A stretch of 64,000 nucleotides of DNA from Promerops cafer (lineage: Eukaryota; Chordata; Aves; Passeriformes; Nectariniidae). Both the position numbers and the translations under genes were made by a program. The stretch covers positions 40,947 through 104,946 of the forward strand of contig VZSE01005864.1 of the NCBI GenBank assembly GCA_013398275.1, in the 5' to 3' direction. Below are positions 10,853 to 23,283 of the stretch, one piece after another (within the stretch, counting starts at the first letter, position 1; every line of letters begins with the position of its first letter). The notes beneath the pieces were generated by a model. That model saw only the letters and a list, made by a program, of their open reading frames with translations. It had not been told where the DNA came from and made no database searches.

Positions 10853-13290
10853 GTTTTCAAATGGGACTGCAATATTTGATTTTAGTTTTGAAACAACTGC
10901 AGTCCTCAGTCAGAAGGGAAGGCTGACATTGTTATGAAAAAAAAAAAAAAAATCAGGGATTTTGTCCTCCCTCAGCAGAGAGCCTGAACAATTGCCCTTT
11001 GATTTAGAAAGAAAGCTCAGAGCACAAGTGAGCTGGACACTGCAGATCTGAGATGGATTTGCATGTTTACTTTCAGTCTGTCCCTGAGAAGCTGGTGGGA
11101 AAGAATCTCTTTTAAAATCACCCCAACTTCAGCAGAACTTTTCTGCAGAATGATTTGGGACCTCCTCTTTACACCTCACTGCATTGCTCTGAGCTCACAC
11201 ACAAAGGTGAAGATGCTTCTGGAATAAACCAGCAGATCCTGTGAAGCTGTAACGAGCAAATTTCTTCTGTTCTCATTTGAAACATCGTCCTGAGAGACAC
11301 TGAGCTTCCTTGCTCTCCACAGACCTGCTAAGTGAAGTGCTGAGACACTTGTGGAGTGGAGTGGCCTCCATGCCACCTTCTCCACAGCTCAGTTCCTTTG
11401 GATTTCAGTGGCACCCAGCCCCACCTGGAGCCCCTGAAGCAACTTAGGCTTCCAAGTTTGGCCCGTTTTGGAGCTCAGCACCCTGCAAGATCTACATGTA
11501 CATATCCAGAGACAATGCACCTCATCTGGGATGGAGCCCTCAATATTCTCCCAGCATTCCCACACTCTGAAAGTCATCAGCAAACTCCACAAAGTGAAAT
11601 GAGTGGTGAGACAGCAAATAAAATCCATTCTCCTGTGTTCCATAATACCTTCCAAGGAAACCAACAACTCCTTCCCGTACCCTTTTCCCCCCCTCCCCCC
11701 ATGATGCATTTCTGAATATTTCTAGAACCTTTTCACACTCCTTTGGCAGCTGATCCTATCCCACCTTATCCATCATCATTGCTGCCTTGAGAGCTGATTC
11801 ATTTATCTCATTGCTTTTGAGCTGTCACCCAGAGCTTTGGATACTTAGACCCAATTTCTTGGATTTGGTCTTTCATGTGGCCTCTTCCCTGCTGGCATCC
11901 ACTCAATCATCCCCTGTGCCAGCTGATCTCCTGAGCTCCTCATATGTCATACACTTCTCAACCACCTGGTGGTTGCACACAGGATCTACTTTTAGATCTC
12001 TTTCCCCCCCTACATTCCTTGTTTGCTGCCATATAATGCAGGATTCGTCTTTTTGTGTCTTTGCCAGATTGTTTTTTCTTAATTACAGGCAGAGCACAGC
12101 AAGGCAGACAAATGATGGGTTTGTGTCCATTCTTCTTTATGTTAAGAAGGTTTTTCTCCTCTGGAAAATAATTGGATGCTTGTGAAATTCAGTTTTATTC
12201 TATGCCTCCTTTTCCTTATTTCTTGCTGTCTCGGCCCTAAATAAATTACTTACACTTAAAAATAATGTAGTTATTTACATACTCTGTTCCCCATCATCCC
12301 CACAGGATCTGCCCTGCCATGTACACCTGGATGCTATCTTGGAATCACCCTTGTTTTTCACTGCCCACAGACTCTGACTTTGTCAGATGACACTCTGCCA
12401 TTCCAAGTTCCTTTCATCTGCTCTCCTTTCCACCAGCCCCAATTAATATTCCTTGCTGCAGGAAGCATCTTCGGCATATTCCAGCACCTTTTGCTCTCTG
12501 AACATAATTCTTATCTAACTCTTGATATGATAAGTCATACTGGCCAGAGTTAACCTTATTACTAGAGATGTACTGAGCAATCTTGCAGTCATGAGATACC
12601 AGGGATATTTCAGTAATGGGAAATCTGCTTCCCATACAAGATTGATTTTAGTGATGACCTTTAGCTGGAATGATACCTGTAAATTCTTATCTGCATTAAT
12701 TTCTTGTTTTCTCTTGTCACATGCTGTCAGTGTGTGTGTATCTTGCAGATATGAAGTATTAAGAGCCAGCCCTGTAACAGACTGTCTGTGAGGACCTGGA
12801 GTTATTGCAATACACTCAACTTTACTGGAGTGAAGTATCTGGGCTCCTGTACTGCCCCTAGGACATAGTCCTTAAAAAAAAAATGCAAATCCTAATACTG
12901 ACTTTTCTGTTATTTACAGACTGAAAATTATTTCAGAGCATCTTCATATTTTCTTAATGTGACTTAGTAAGAAATACATGGCCACAGTACTCAGTTGGCT
13001 AAAATCAGGGTTTGAAGAAACAAAATTAAATTGTAAGATTAAAAAATAGGGTTTAATTTTCTAACATCACCTTTTCTTCCAACGTCCTTTTTGTGGCATC
13101 TCAGTCACACAGAGTAGTTGGGATTCTGTTTTTCCCCTTCTGCTAGAGTTTGTTGTCATTGCTGCTAAGTCTGAGTTCATTAAACTGTAAAAATGATCTA
13201 TGAATTGGGGTGGAATATTCCCCTCAAAGATGGATTACAGCTCACACACTAAGGTATGCTTGTTAGAGAAATCAGTGGGGAGGTCCTGTG
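10853..13290. other. Unique noncoding DNA
   Basis: No gene recognised. A 16-nt poly-A run lies at 10937-10952. Octamer words are present: ATTTGCAT at 11057-11064 and ATGCAAAT at 12883-12890. Frames up to 132 codons (11787-12185) lack any domain. From 12220 onward the sequence is AT-rich and unique. Confidence 0.5.
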
Positions 13291-13292
13291 GC

Positions 13293-13305
13293 CATTGTTA
13301 TGCAA
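13293..13305 (+). promoter_or_regulatory. SOX-OCT composite-like site
   Basis: CATTGTTATGCAA matches the first 13 positions of the SOX2/OCT4 composite element CATTGTTATGCAAAT, with the SOX half directly abutting the POU half as in known enhancers. The last two bases differ (GG). The surrounding DNA is unique. Function is inferred from the motif only. Confidence 0.35.
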
Positions 13306-16300
13306 GGGGATGGTCCCCTTTGACCCTAAAATGTGTGTGTGGAGAGATGAGAGGACCCTTACTGTGTCTTACAGAATCTTTGCACCATTAATTGATTTTG
13401 GAGACCTTATGTGGCAATCAGCTCCCTAGTGCTCCTTTCTGTTTGCTGTGCATGATATTTGTATGATGCTCACTTAAACAAATTAACAATTTAAATTTCT
13501 GCTCCCTTATAGATGATCAACATTTGAGTGTCTTATTGTCTATAACTAGGAGATAAATGGCATTACTGACAATTTAGTAAAGCAGACACCCCATTTCCTT
13601 ATTGCTGAAATGATTGCAAAGGAATCTCCCCATTCCATAAGATGATCATCCACAAAGAAATCTGTCCCTTCCATCCTTGAAACTTTTAGGGTCAGAGACT
13701 TTTTTATCAAGCATCTGATATCCTTCTCTTATATCATGGAAAAAAGTGCTCACAAAGAAGACCTAATTAATAGTGTGGACACGCTGTAGTAAAAATGTTT
13801 GCTCACTGCCTAAGATTGGTCAAAAAATATCTAGAAGGGAATGGAGAATCATCCTCAACACTCTGTCAGTGCTGGGAGCTCTTCTTGTCTTTGACCTTCT
13901 GGTCAGTCCTGGTTGCTGCGTTTTGAAAAAGATATAGCAGAAATATCAAAGAGCTCCGAAAGAGCAATAAATACTGGTGGAAGCCTGAAAAGTTCATATA
14001 TTGTAGGAGCCAAACTGTGGTTTCTGTGCTCAGTTCACCAAGGAGGTTGATGTTATTTGTTGTGTGAAATGCAGCACAGCAGGAGAAATGGGTTAACTTT
14101 TGTCCCGGTACCCAAATGAGGGAACCACTGCATGGATGTAACATTTTGAAAAATATAATAAATTAGGTTATGGAGTTCCCTCAGACAGTGAGGCAGAAAC
14201 TGGACAAAAATAAAAGCTTAGGCCATAGTGTGAAGAAAAGAACATCTGTGGATACATGAGGTAAGGAAGAAATATATAAACCCTCTTAGTTCAGAATAAA
14301 ATCAGCTGGTATCAGGAACATCCCCAACGGGTGTCTTATTGCATAACTGTCCGTTATAGGGGTTTTATATCTAGCACTAGATGGACCATTGGTCTGATTT
14401 AGTATTGAAACTCCTCTCCTTCTTCCATCATTTTCTCCTAGGGATACTTCCCATCAAAGTCTGCAATGTCATTTGAGTTAATTCATTAATTTTCATTGGC
14501 TTCTTCCCTGTCTTAAGCCTGGTGTGCTGACATATCAATTACTCTCTCTTCCCATGGCTGAACCTCCTTCTGGATGCCCCGGGAAGGTGTTTGCCACTGA
14601 GCCACCTCCAGCCTGAGCTCTGGGCTGAGGAACAAACTTGTCCATGTAGGACCCTCTCTCTGCTGGTGGCTTCAGCAGCTGGACTCCATTTCCCACCCGA
14701 TTCTATCTGGTTTTAATCAGGTTCTACTTCTGTTTATTTCTCCTATACCCTGCAAGGGACTTAGCTCCTCCTTTTCTGTTTATCCTTTAATAAGGTCAAT
14801 AGGAGAGTTTACATGATCTTTCTCATTCTCTTACCTCTTCTGCTTCATTTCTTTCTCCTAATTTCAGCTATATGAAATCCATTTTACTACTGACTATTTT
14901 TAACAGATCACAGAGCAAATATCACAACATTTTGTCCTGGGAAACCTATTTATCTCTAATAGGAACTTCCCAAATGACATCAAAATATACAACTATGTCC
15001 TTATGTATTTTGTTGTATTTAATTTTTGAGGCTGTGCATTATATGCACCTGCCTTACTGCCAGTGTGGGACAATAGGCAGTGCAGCAAAACCCCAGTGAA
15101 GATAAATTGTGATCTAGTGACAAAATTCCTGACGTATTTTTTCCTAAGTTTGCTAAGATCATCTTTGTAATTTCATGTTGACAAAATCATGGGGAGAGAA
15201 AGTAAAAGTAGAAAGTGAGGGAAAGGGGACTGGGTGTGGAAGTGGAAGAATAGGGCTCGTTATGGCCCAAAGGGAATGTGAGAACATCATCACCTAAACC
15301 TGGGTCCTACCCTGCAGTGATCCTGTGCAAGCAATGACAGGTCTCTGTATGATACATCAGGGTTTGCTTTCCCTCTCCTTAGCCAGGCTCTCTTACTGCC
15401 AGTTTCTTACCATGTTTCTCCTGGATCTTGTTGTTTTACGTCTCTGGAATTTTAGGAATGGCAGGAGTGGCCATGGCCACCAGTGCAAGCTTCTGTCAAC
15501 TCCAGGTCTTCCTTAGCCTCACAAACTTTCCCCCAGGTCCTTGAGTGCCCCGTGATGGATTCAGGATTTTGTAGTAATGGAAAGCATCTTCTTAAACTGC
15601 TCAGAACACAGTGAGGGACTCAGTTTGTTCAATGTCTTCAATCCATTCTCTCCAGCTGTGGATGGTGACCAGCCCTCTGCCTCCTTTCATCAGCCAGCCT
15701 GATGTGACATCATGAGAACGTGCTGACTTCAAGTGTTGACCCCAGAGCATAAATCTCATGGGTGTCACAGCAGAGCCAAGAGTGAGGAGCTGGAGGACAT
15801 GGCCCAGGTCATGTGGCCAGGTCACATCGCCAGGGGCTGCAGGAAAGGTCTCACCCCTCAGTGTGATTTGCTTACCCAGCTACAGTGGAGCCATAGAAAA
15901 CACAGGTGCAGGCTCTGGGGTACTGAGGCAAAGCTCCCCTGTGAGAGTGTGGAAATTGTGCCTACAGAGGTTATCCCTGATTGGCTGCCAAAGAGACAGG
16001 GCTCCAAAAAGTGCCATCAGAGGGTAATTTGAGGAAGCGTGGAAGATCACAGCACTCTTGGGATGTGATCTTTCATCTTCCACCTGCCACCCAATCTCCC
16101 TGACTCACCCAGGAGCACAAATCCTGCCTTGGGTTGAGTTCTGTGTGTTGGGAGACAGCAGGACCAGATCAGCCCTCATATCACACCCTGATGGTACAGT
16201 GCAGGGAAAACAAGGCTCTAGCTTTTCTTACACTGCTTTCAGGCAATAAAGGAATCTCAAACACTGTGAGGAGCCCAGAATGTCCAGGTTTCTATGTCAG

Positions 16301-17489
16301 ATCTACAGGCAGCTTGAGACCTACTAATAATCCTTGGTGTTAAGATGGCAATATATGTGGCATTACCTGCTGCACAGTACATCTTCTTCTCTTTCTTTTC
16401 CTGCTCTTGGAGTCTCTAACTTGAGCACACTCAGTCCCTCAGCCCTAACCCAGCCTTCAGAATCTTGAGTTCCCAGGTAACTTGGCTGCATGTTTTCAAT
16501 GCAATTTTATTACCTTTTTACTAGCCAGTGTTTGAGAAGGGAAAAAATCCCAAAGCAATAGGCAAAGAATTATTTTGAGCTATTTTTTAATCTCTTTGAA
16601 TGTTTTAGGCTTTCTTCACATTGCTTTTGCTTAATTGCTGCCACCAGCTGCATTTGAAGCCTACAAGATGATGGCCAGATCCAATTTAACATCTCTGGAA
16701 CCCTGCTTTGTGCAGTGATGCTGGGAGTTCTCCTTACTATCACACAACCAGTTAGAGCCTTCCTTTAGTAAGCTGTGGAGGAGCTTGTATGGTTTTTGTG
16801 CCATGAAATGTGTAATTCACAGAGGGGCAGAGCTGTGGCTGCCCAGGTGCTGCAGGCTCCATCACCCCATACTGCGATTAATAGTTTGCTGCTCTTCCAG
16901 CAAAACTGTGGCTCTGGGCTTTGTTCTATTTTTGTGCTCATCCTATATGCATCTGTTCTCACTTTATTCTACATCCTGTTGCCATCCTCCTGCTCATCTG
17001 TCTCTGCCATCTTTAGACATCTTCCACTATCAGGTTGACACCACTGTAAATTCAGTGCCATCAAAGGAATTACTTCTGAGTTATGTCAGTGAGTAAAGAC
17101 TTCGGGCCTTTGTTTTTCTCTCACACCCACCTTTTTTTTCTTGCCATGTGCAACTGGACCTCCTCTCAAGTGTGGATGTGCACTGGTCATCAAAATTCTT
17201 TGCCATCAAATGCCACTGTAAGGTCATTAATGGCCTTATCACTCTCTGCCTGGGCATTCTTTTCCCGAGGGCCAGGGCAGTGCAGGATGGAGAGGATGAT
17301 CTGAGGAGGGGCATGTCTGAGACAAAGTGCTGCTTGCTCCCAGCCTGGCCCTCAGATGGCTCAGGAAAATGGTATTCCATGGCATTCAGTGGGGCAGGGT
17401 CAGCCCTCAGTCCTTTCAGTCATCAGAGGGTAATTTGCTTGCTCTAGCATGTATTGGCCTTGTGTAAAATTTGGTAAAATAATAAAAAT
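13306..17489. other. Unique noncoding DNA
   Basis: No gene, RNA or clear repeat is recognised across about 4 kb. GC content rises around 15600-16200 and 16780-17420, where several overlapping frames of 60-103 codons open on both strands without domains. The first kilobase is AT-rich. Confidence 0.5.
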
Positions 17490-18130
17490 GTTCTACTTAG
17501 ATAAATGCTTGATAAATCAGCGGCTCTTAAAGCGGTATTTCCTTGTGCCTGCTACGAGTTTATGATGTAGTCACATGAAAAAAAAGAAACAGAATATAAA
17601 ATGTGAAAACTCTGTCTGAAGAAGGTCCAATCTGTCATCACAGGATACACTAAAATTTCCTTAACTCTTGCCACGATCACAAAATCCCCTCTCTAAAATT
17701 CTGACATTTTCTCTCCGACAGCAAACAAAGGAGAGCAATATGCACGAGAAGGCAGTAGGAAGCCTGAAGCTATTAGCATGTCATTGTCAAAGGCAGAAAT
17801 AAAAAACACAAAAGTTAAAGGATTCTGGAATATAGCAGAAATCTCCAGACATGAGTCAGACACTAAAAATGCCCAAACTCATTTAAAAAGCTCTTTGTCA
17901 CAGTCCAAAAAAACAACATTTTCAGTGTTTTTCCTTTTGCTTTCCATCCCGCTATTGCAAGTACATGGCTAATTATGATCTGAATGATATCTATTATTCC
18001 TGTGTCCTTCTAGATCGAGCCGGATGTGTTCCAAATATGGCCACAAACATATTCCAGTGTCCAGTAAAATCAAAAGAATAAGATAATTCTGTTTTAAGAG
18101 TTAATGGTATTCACTCCCACTCAGTTTGAC
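17490..18130. promoter_or_regulatory. Candidate conserved noncoding block
   Basis: Unique AT-rich DNA with dense regulatory-type words: GATAAATCAGCGG, AGTTTATGATG, ATTAGCATGTCATTGTC, ATGAGTCAG (AP-1 type), GCTAATTATG and a perfect CArG box. No repeats are visible. The texture suggests a developmental enhancer; conservation has not been tested. Confidence 0.35.
18031..18040. promoter_or_regulatory. Perfect CArG box
   Basis: CCAAATATGG fits the SRF consensus CC(A/T)6GG exactly and is the form found in muscle actin-type promoters. It sits in an enhancer-like block and is followed by CCACAAAC, a RUNX-like word (ACCACA) only in part. Confidence 0.4.
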
Positions 18131-20730
18131 TCACTGGACAAAAGCTCCAGTGTGCCTATTCTAGGCAGCTGTGCTGAACAGTAAAGATTTGGAGTCCTTT
18201 GTAGGCTGGAGAAAAAGAAAGCCTTTGTAAACTTTTTATTTAGTATATTCTACCAAACACCCATGTGTAACAGTTAAAACATTTGGAGTTGCAACAGGCT
18301 AAGGAAAGTTTGTGCAGATAAACAGAGTTATTCTAAATTTTGTGCCTACTAAGGTCTGAATCACAAAGTCTCATTGCATTTCATTTAAAGTGTATGTGCA
18401 AGGAATCAGTTTTCTTACCAGGGCCATTGTGCCCTTTGGGCTTTGTTTAATCATGTTAAAAATGTTCTACAAAATAGAAAATCAGGTGGTGTTTGAATCA
18501 CGATGTCTGCAGCAATCTGGGAGTGCTCACGCTGCAGAGCAGCATGGGTTTTATGCTGGTATAATTCTCTTTCCTTCAGTGCTGTTGTTCTTGGGTTGTA
18601 CTGGTGAAGAGTCAGGCCCACAGGCACTAAAAAGCAAACACATCCAGGCATATTCTTCCATCATCTGGATGTATCCCTCTGAAACAAAATCAGCTTTTAC
18701 AATACTCTCTCAGCCTTTGCGTGCCTCAGCACTTCCCCAAAATCCTGGCTAGGAAGGCACTGAGGTACTTAAAAACAGAGACAGCACAGCAGATCTACAG
18801 GAACCCGGCTCCAGGGGGATTATGGACCCCCATGGATTGATCCAGGTTTGCTTCCTCCACCACAACCTAAAGAATCTACAACCAGGACTGTGGACATGTT
18901 TTAAAGCAAAAAAAGAAGATAAATGTAGTTATTTTCATCACTCAGTCATAAAAGAAGTAGGGATAGAAAGAGTTGGGAGGCTGGAAAAGGTCTTTTCAGC
19001 CCACTGCAACCTCCACCTCCTTCAGGAGGTCTCTGCTCCCAACAGGAGCATCTGGGGCTGGCTGGGCTGGGTCAGGTGTGAGGTCAGTCCCTTCACTTCT
19101 CTCTCCAGTCACTCACTATTTCACAGCCTGTTTTACCAGCTGGACTATTATTTCCATTGCAAAATATATCCTTTCCAGCACTGGGAACTGGATGGTGGCT
19201 TTTCCTATCCCAAGGAAGGCTGTGTTGCACTGGGATCCAATGGTTATTTCCCAGTCTTTAAAGTGTCTTGAGGAATAGAGATGTCCCAGAAGTAGTTTCC
19301 TTAGGAATGAAAAGCAGTGAGGAAATTGCCTGTGTATTGGGCTGATGATCAAATCCTGAAGATCTTACTCTGTTTTCTGTCAGTAAAATTCCTGTTAACT
19401 GGAACAGGAGTTTATTTCATCAGGGCTGTCAACATTTTGTTCAGAATCCGTGGTTCAGGCCATAACTGAAATAGGTGCTTAAGCACATCCCATGGGAATA
19501 ATGGAGCTCACTTGCTTTAAGTCAAATATGTGTTTAACATAAAATACATCCCTGAATGCCACAACCTGTGGCACTATTTGGGCACTTCTCAAGTTTATCA
19601 GATTGATGCAACACTTAAATCTGAGCTTTTGAAGTAAAGCTGCATTTTTAATAAGCTGCCAAAATATTTGCTATATTTTGAAGGAAAACCCCTCATATTT
19701 TCTCTGGGTATTGAATAATCTCCATCTTATTAAAGATTTTCCTACTTTCACATGTATAAATCTTGCCTCTTCCAGGTATTTCAGTCCATATATAATGTCC
19801 TTCTTCAGTGTGTTTATTAAAAGCACAAAAGCTGAAGGCTTTACTTAAAAACCACATTATAAGCATATGTGGTGTTGCTCTAGTTGCAATTATCTGAGGA
19901 AGAGTTGTGCTTCCTTTTCAAACTGATCTTGATGTACACATTTGCCAAACTATTTGAAAGCTGCAGACACTTTTGCATTCATGGCACTATTATTCACTGC
20001 CATAAATCTAGATCAGATATGTGCTGTCTGAATTGATAGTGGGTATTCTGCCTGAGAAAAATGTGTTCCCCTTTAACTTCTAGCAGTGGCATTGCTTATG
20101 TTACATCACTTTTCATGTTACTGTGCATCACATTGGTCAAAGATGTCATTATTTATAGTGCAGAGATGGTGTCACTGTAATTAAGGTTGTGTTAGGGTTT
20201 ATATTACCTTATAAAAGCTCTGTTTTCAGGAGCTTCCAACTCCATAACAAAATCCTTTTTGGATATGAAGCTTTCAGTTGGGGAGTGGAAGAAAATAAAC
20301 ATTTGTGGATTCAGTGATGGCCTCTTGTCTTCCACTTTGGTCCTTGCTTGTGTGACTTGGAGTCACTGCACGTTCTGGGTGGTTTTGCTTTCATCTGGCA
20401 TTCATTAGATTCTTGCTTCTTTAAATTTTCAAACTAACAGACAACAGGGACAGTGTGGGTACACTTTGTGAATCTGGGAAATCCCTGTTCTTGTATTTAA
20501 GACCTGTGCCAGCAGGCTCAGGAGCTGATCAAAATCAGGTCCTCTGGGTGCTGCCACTGTGTAAATAAAAATATGGGGTGAAAGAGGGGGTTTTTTAGTA
20601 AAGATATAGCTACAGCTTGTTTAAGACAACTCTCAGCTTGGAGTGGTTCATCACAAACCAGACATACTTAAAGTCATAAATGTGTTGACTGAAAAGCTCA
20701 GATATTTTCTTTATAGACTAAGTGTAGAGG
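18131..20730. other. Unique noncoding DNA
   Basis: No gene recognised. The frame at 18822-19271 (149 codons, plus strand) has no known domain and overlaps other open frames, so chance is the simplest explanation. Around 20520-20570 a phrase (GATCAAAATCAGGTCCTCTGGGTGC) hints at an old repeat but is too short to call. Confidence 0.5.
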
Positions 20731-20914
20731 CAATGTTTGAGTAATCCCTTTTATTGGACTAACTGCACACTATTGACAAAGCACCTTCCTGGGTATAGGA
20801 ATCCATTCCTGGAGTCAACCCCTTGCTGACCTGCAAGGGAGTTTTGTGTATCCCTAAAGCCAGACTGTCAATATTGCTGCATTAGTCCAATAAAAGGGAT
20901 TACTTGAAACTTGA
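20731..20914. repeat. Long inverted-repeat element
   Basis: Two perfect 23-bp inverted arms, 20740-20762 (starting AGTAATCCCTTTTATTGG) and 20882-20904 (starting TTAGTCCAATAAAAGGG), are separated by 119 bp. Inward, the similarity continues imperfectly to about 20778 and 20867 (CACTATTGACA against TGTCAATATTG), giving arms of about 45-50 bp. A smaller hairpin, CCCTTGC...GCAAGGG, sits in the centre. This looks like a palindromic MITE-like or old amniote repeat; the phrase TTGGTCCAATAAAAG is familiar from reptile interspersed repeats. There is no ORF. Confidence 0.75.
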
Positions 20915-22931
20915 CTCTAAATTTTGTCTCACTAGTAAAGGCAAGTAATTAAAAATATTGAGTTGTGTAAGAAGACACACTGTGTGCTGTGATGTGCTAA
21001 TAACCAACTCCTTCCACAATGATTTGCTGTATTGGTTCCAGTGTACACAGTGGATAAAAACAAGTAGGAAATTTCAAAAAAACCCATCAAACTACAGCCT
21101 ATTTCTGATTTCCATGTGATTAATCAAGATGAATATGCAAATAGGCAAAAACAGCAAAGAGTTAAACATGTTTTCTCCTTCCAGGAATGGACAGATCAGA
21201 TGACATTTCCAACAAGGCTTTCAAGCAAAATTCTTACTCATATCCTCGTGCCATGTAGTGGGCTGCTCCCTGACCATTCCCTTTGGAAACCTCAAAACTG
21301 CTCACACAGGAGGAGGCTCCTCAGCAGAAATAAAGGGATCACAGCACATGGCCCCTAAATATTATGGATTTGGTTAGGACTATGTTGTAAACAAGACAGA
21401 GTTAGTACAGAAATTACTCTTGTGTTTTGAGCCCTCCAGCACTGAGCCTGTCCTTTTGTTCTTGTGTCTGTAATATCCCAGACCTCTGTATGAGGAGCTG
21501 AAAGACCTTTATAGAACCCTTGTTTCCTAAGGACACTTGTAAAACTGGGAAAAACCTGTTCCTCTGCTCAGCAGAGAATTTTCAGCTTCAACCTTTTACT
21601 TTATAGCACATTACACTGCCCTGGCAGATTGGGTCATATGCTCGGTGTTCCACCCAAGCCCAAGCCTGGATTTTCCTAGGAAGACAGATGAGTTTGGGCT
21701 TCCCAGGAGTCCCAGGTCCCTCCCCAGTTCTGTCAGCTGATGTCCTGTGAGGCAGTGTGGTAGCATTTCCAGAATCCTTCTGGAAGGATGCTGAGGCAAT
21801 GCCTGGGATTTGTGCCATTCTACCCCGGTGTCCCTCCTTGTGCTCTCACACAGGGCTGTTGCCATCACAAGATCCCCAGTTTGGCCTGGGAGGTCTCAGC
21901 CACCCAGTTCATCCAGGGGACACAGCCCGAGGGTCTGGTGGCCACTGCCTGGGCATTGCCAATAGCCCAATCCCACCTGAGGGTGCAAACTCTCGTTGTG
22001 GCAGGAAGCCCATCCTGGATGTGGGTTGAAAGCTGCAGGCTGGAGGTCCCTGAAAGCAGAACTGGAAACCAAAAGCTGTCAAACTTGGGGAAAGCTGGAT
22101 TTGGTTAGAGCTTCACTGCTCAGGCCATTTTGTCCCAAAATCCCAAAGAAAAGCCAGCCTTGTTTGTGCCACTCTCACTCCCTGTGGAGCAGAAAATGCT
22201 CTTTCAGATGGAATCCCTGACTGAGAATTTTTGGCACCCAGTTTATTGCCACTGGCAGTGGTGCAGGAATGGGAGAGCAGGCAAGGGGAGCATCAGAGTA
22301 AGGGCTGCACTGCAGTGGGCTGTGATTAAAGGAGGACAAAATATTTAGATTCACCCTTTTGTTTTATTACGTATGACTTAATCCATGCTCTCCCCCCTTC
22401 CCCATTGCTCCTGGAAGGTGAGGAAAGTGCACATATTTTTTTTTTTTACTGGCTTTATTTACTTGGATGCTTCAGGATACTAAGTTATGACAAATTCTTC
22501 TCCACAGTAGCTTTTGGCTTCCATCTTCTTGGAGCTCTTTAGACCTTTGAACTGCTGCCATTACAGCTGCCTCCGAGCCTGTCATGTGGCTGTTGAATTG
22601 AGCTTTTGAGTGTGCCTCTGCACTGCTCTCATTCCTGCCTGGTGTACTTCGAACAGTATCATTGTTTTGAATGAAATAGCACTTCTGTGCCAAAAATGGA
22701 GGTTATTTCTCCACAGCACATTCTGGGCAGGCAGGCATTCAGTCTGCCTGCTCCCCAAGCCAGCTGAGAGCTCTGCAACCACATGAACACAGTCTTGAGC
22801 CTGACTAAATAAACTGAATTTGTGTTTGGGCAAAAGTTGTCTTGAAGCACTTGGCTGATTCATGGCACAGTCAGAAGCAGCTGGTCTCTTCTGAGAATGT
22901 GCAGGATGGGTATATTTTAACCAGTGGAGTA
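20915..22931. other. Unique noncoding DNA
   Basis: No gene recognised. From 21600 to 22340 the sequence is GC-richer, with overlapping frames up to 106 codons but no domains. An octamer word ATGCAAAT lies at 21135-21142 and a 12-nt poly-T run at 22436-22447. Confidence 0.5.
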
Positions 22932-22994
22932 AACTACTACTACTACTACTACTATTATTATTATTATTATTATTATCATCATCATCATCACCAT
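22932..22994. repeat. Three-phase triplet microsatellite
   Basis: Three adjacent triplet arrays follow each other: (ACT)n, then (ATT)n, then (ATC)n, ending CACCATG. Each neighbour differs by one base of the triplet, consistent with point mutations that spread by slippage. It is noncoding. Confidence 0.9.
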
Positions 22995-23167
22995 GAAATA
23001 CTTTTATGCCATTAACAACTCTGATGGAATAAGCATTTCACTGTGCATTCCCATCGATTGGGAACCCAAATGCTAACACGCCTTAATCCTGCAGATGTTT
23101 ACACACATTTTTAACTTTTTGCAAAAAGCAATTGGCTGAATGTGCATCTTATCCAGGTGTGTGACAG

Positions 23168-23283
23168 TTTTGTAGATGGGGACATTCAGAGCTCAGTGAG
23201 GTTGGGCTTTGTTTCCAGCACACACATATATAAAGGCAGTAAGTAGAGCCTGAATTAATGCCATAGCAGCATTGTCTTCAGCC
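23168..23283 (-). mobile_element. MIR-like SINE remnant (minus strand)
   Basis: The plus strand reads TTTTGTAGATGGGGACATTC, GCTCAGTGAGGTTGGGC, AGCACACACA and AAGTAGAGCCTGAATTAATGCC. In order and spacing this parallels the reverse complement of MIR (TTTTACAGATGGGGAAACTG, CAGAGAGGTTAAG, GTCACACAGC, AGTGGCAGAGCCGGGATTCGAAC). MIR is a tRNA-derived SINE with old copies in all amniotes. This copy is strongly diverged. Upstream, 23080-23130 (CCTTAATCCTGCAGATGTTTAC) may be another old repeat. Confidence 0.55.
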
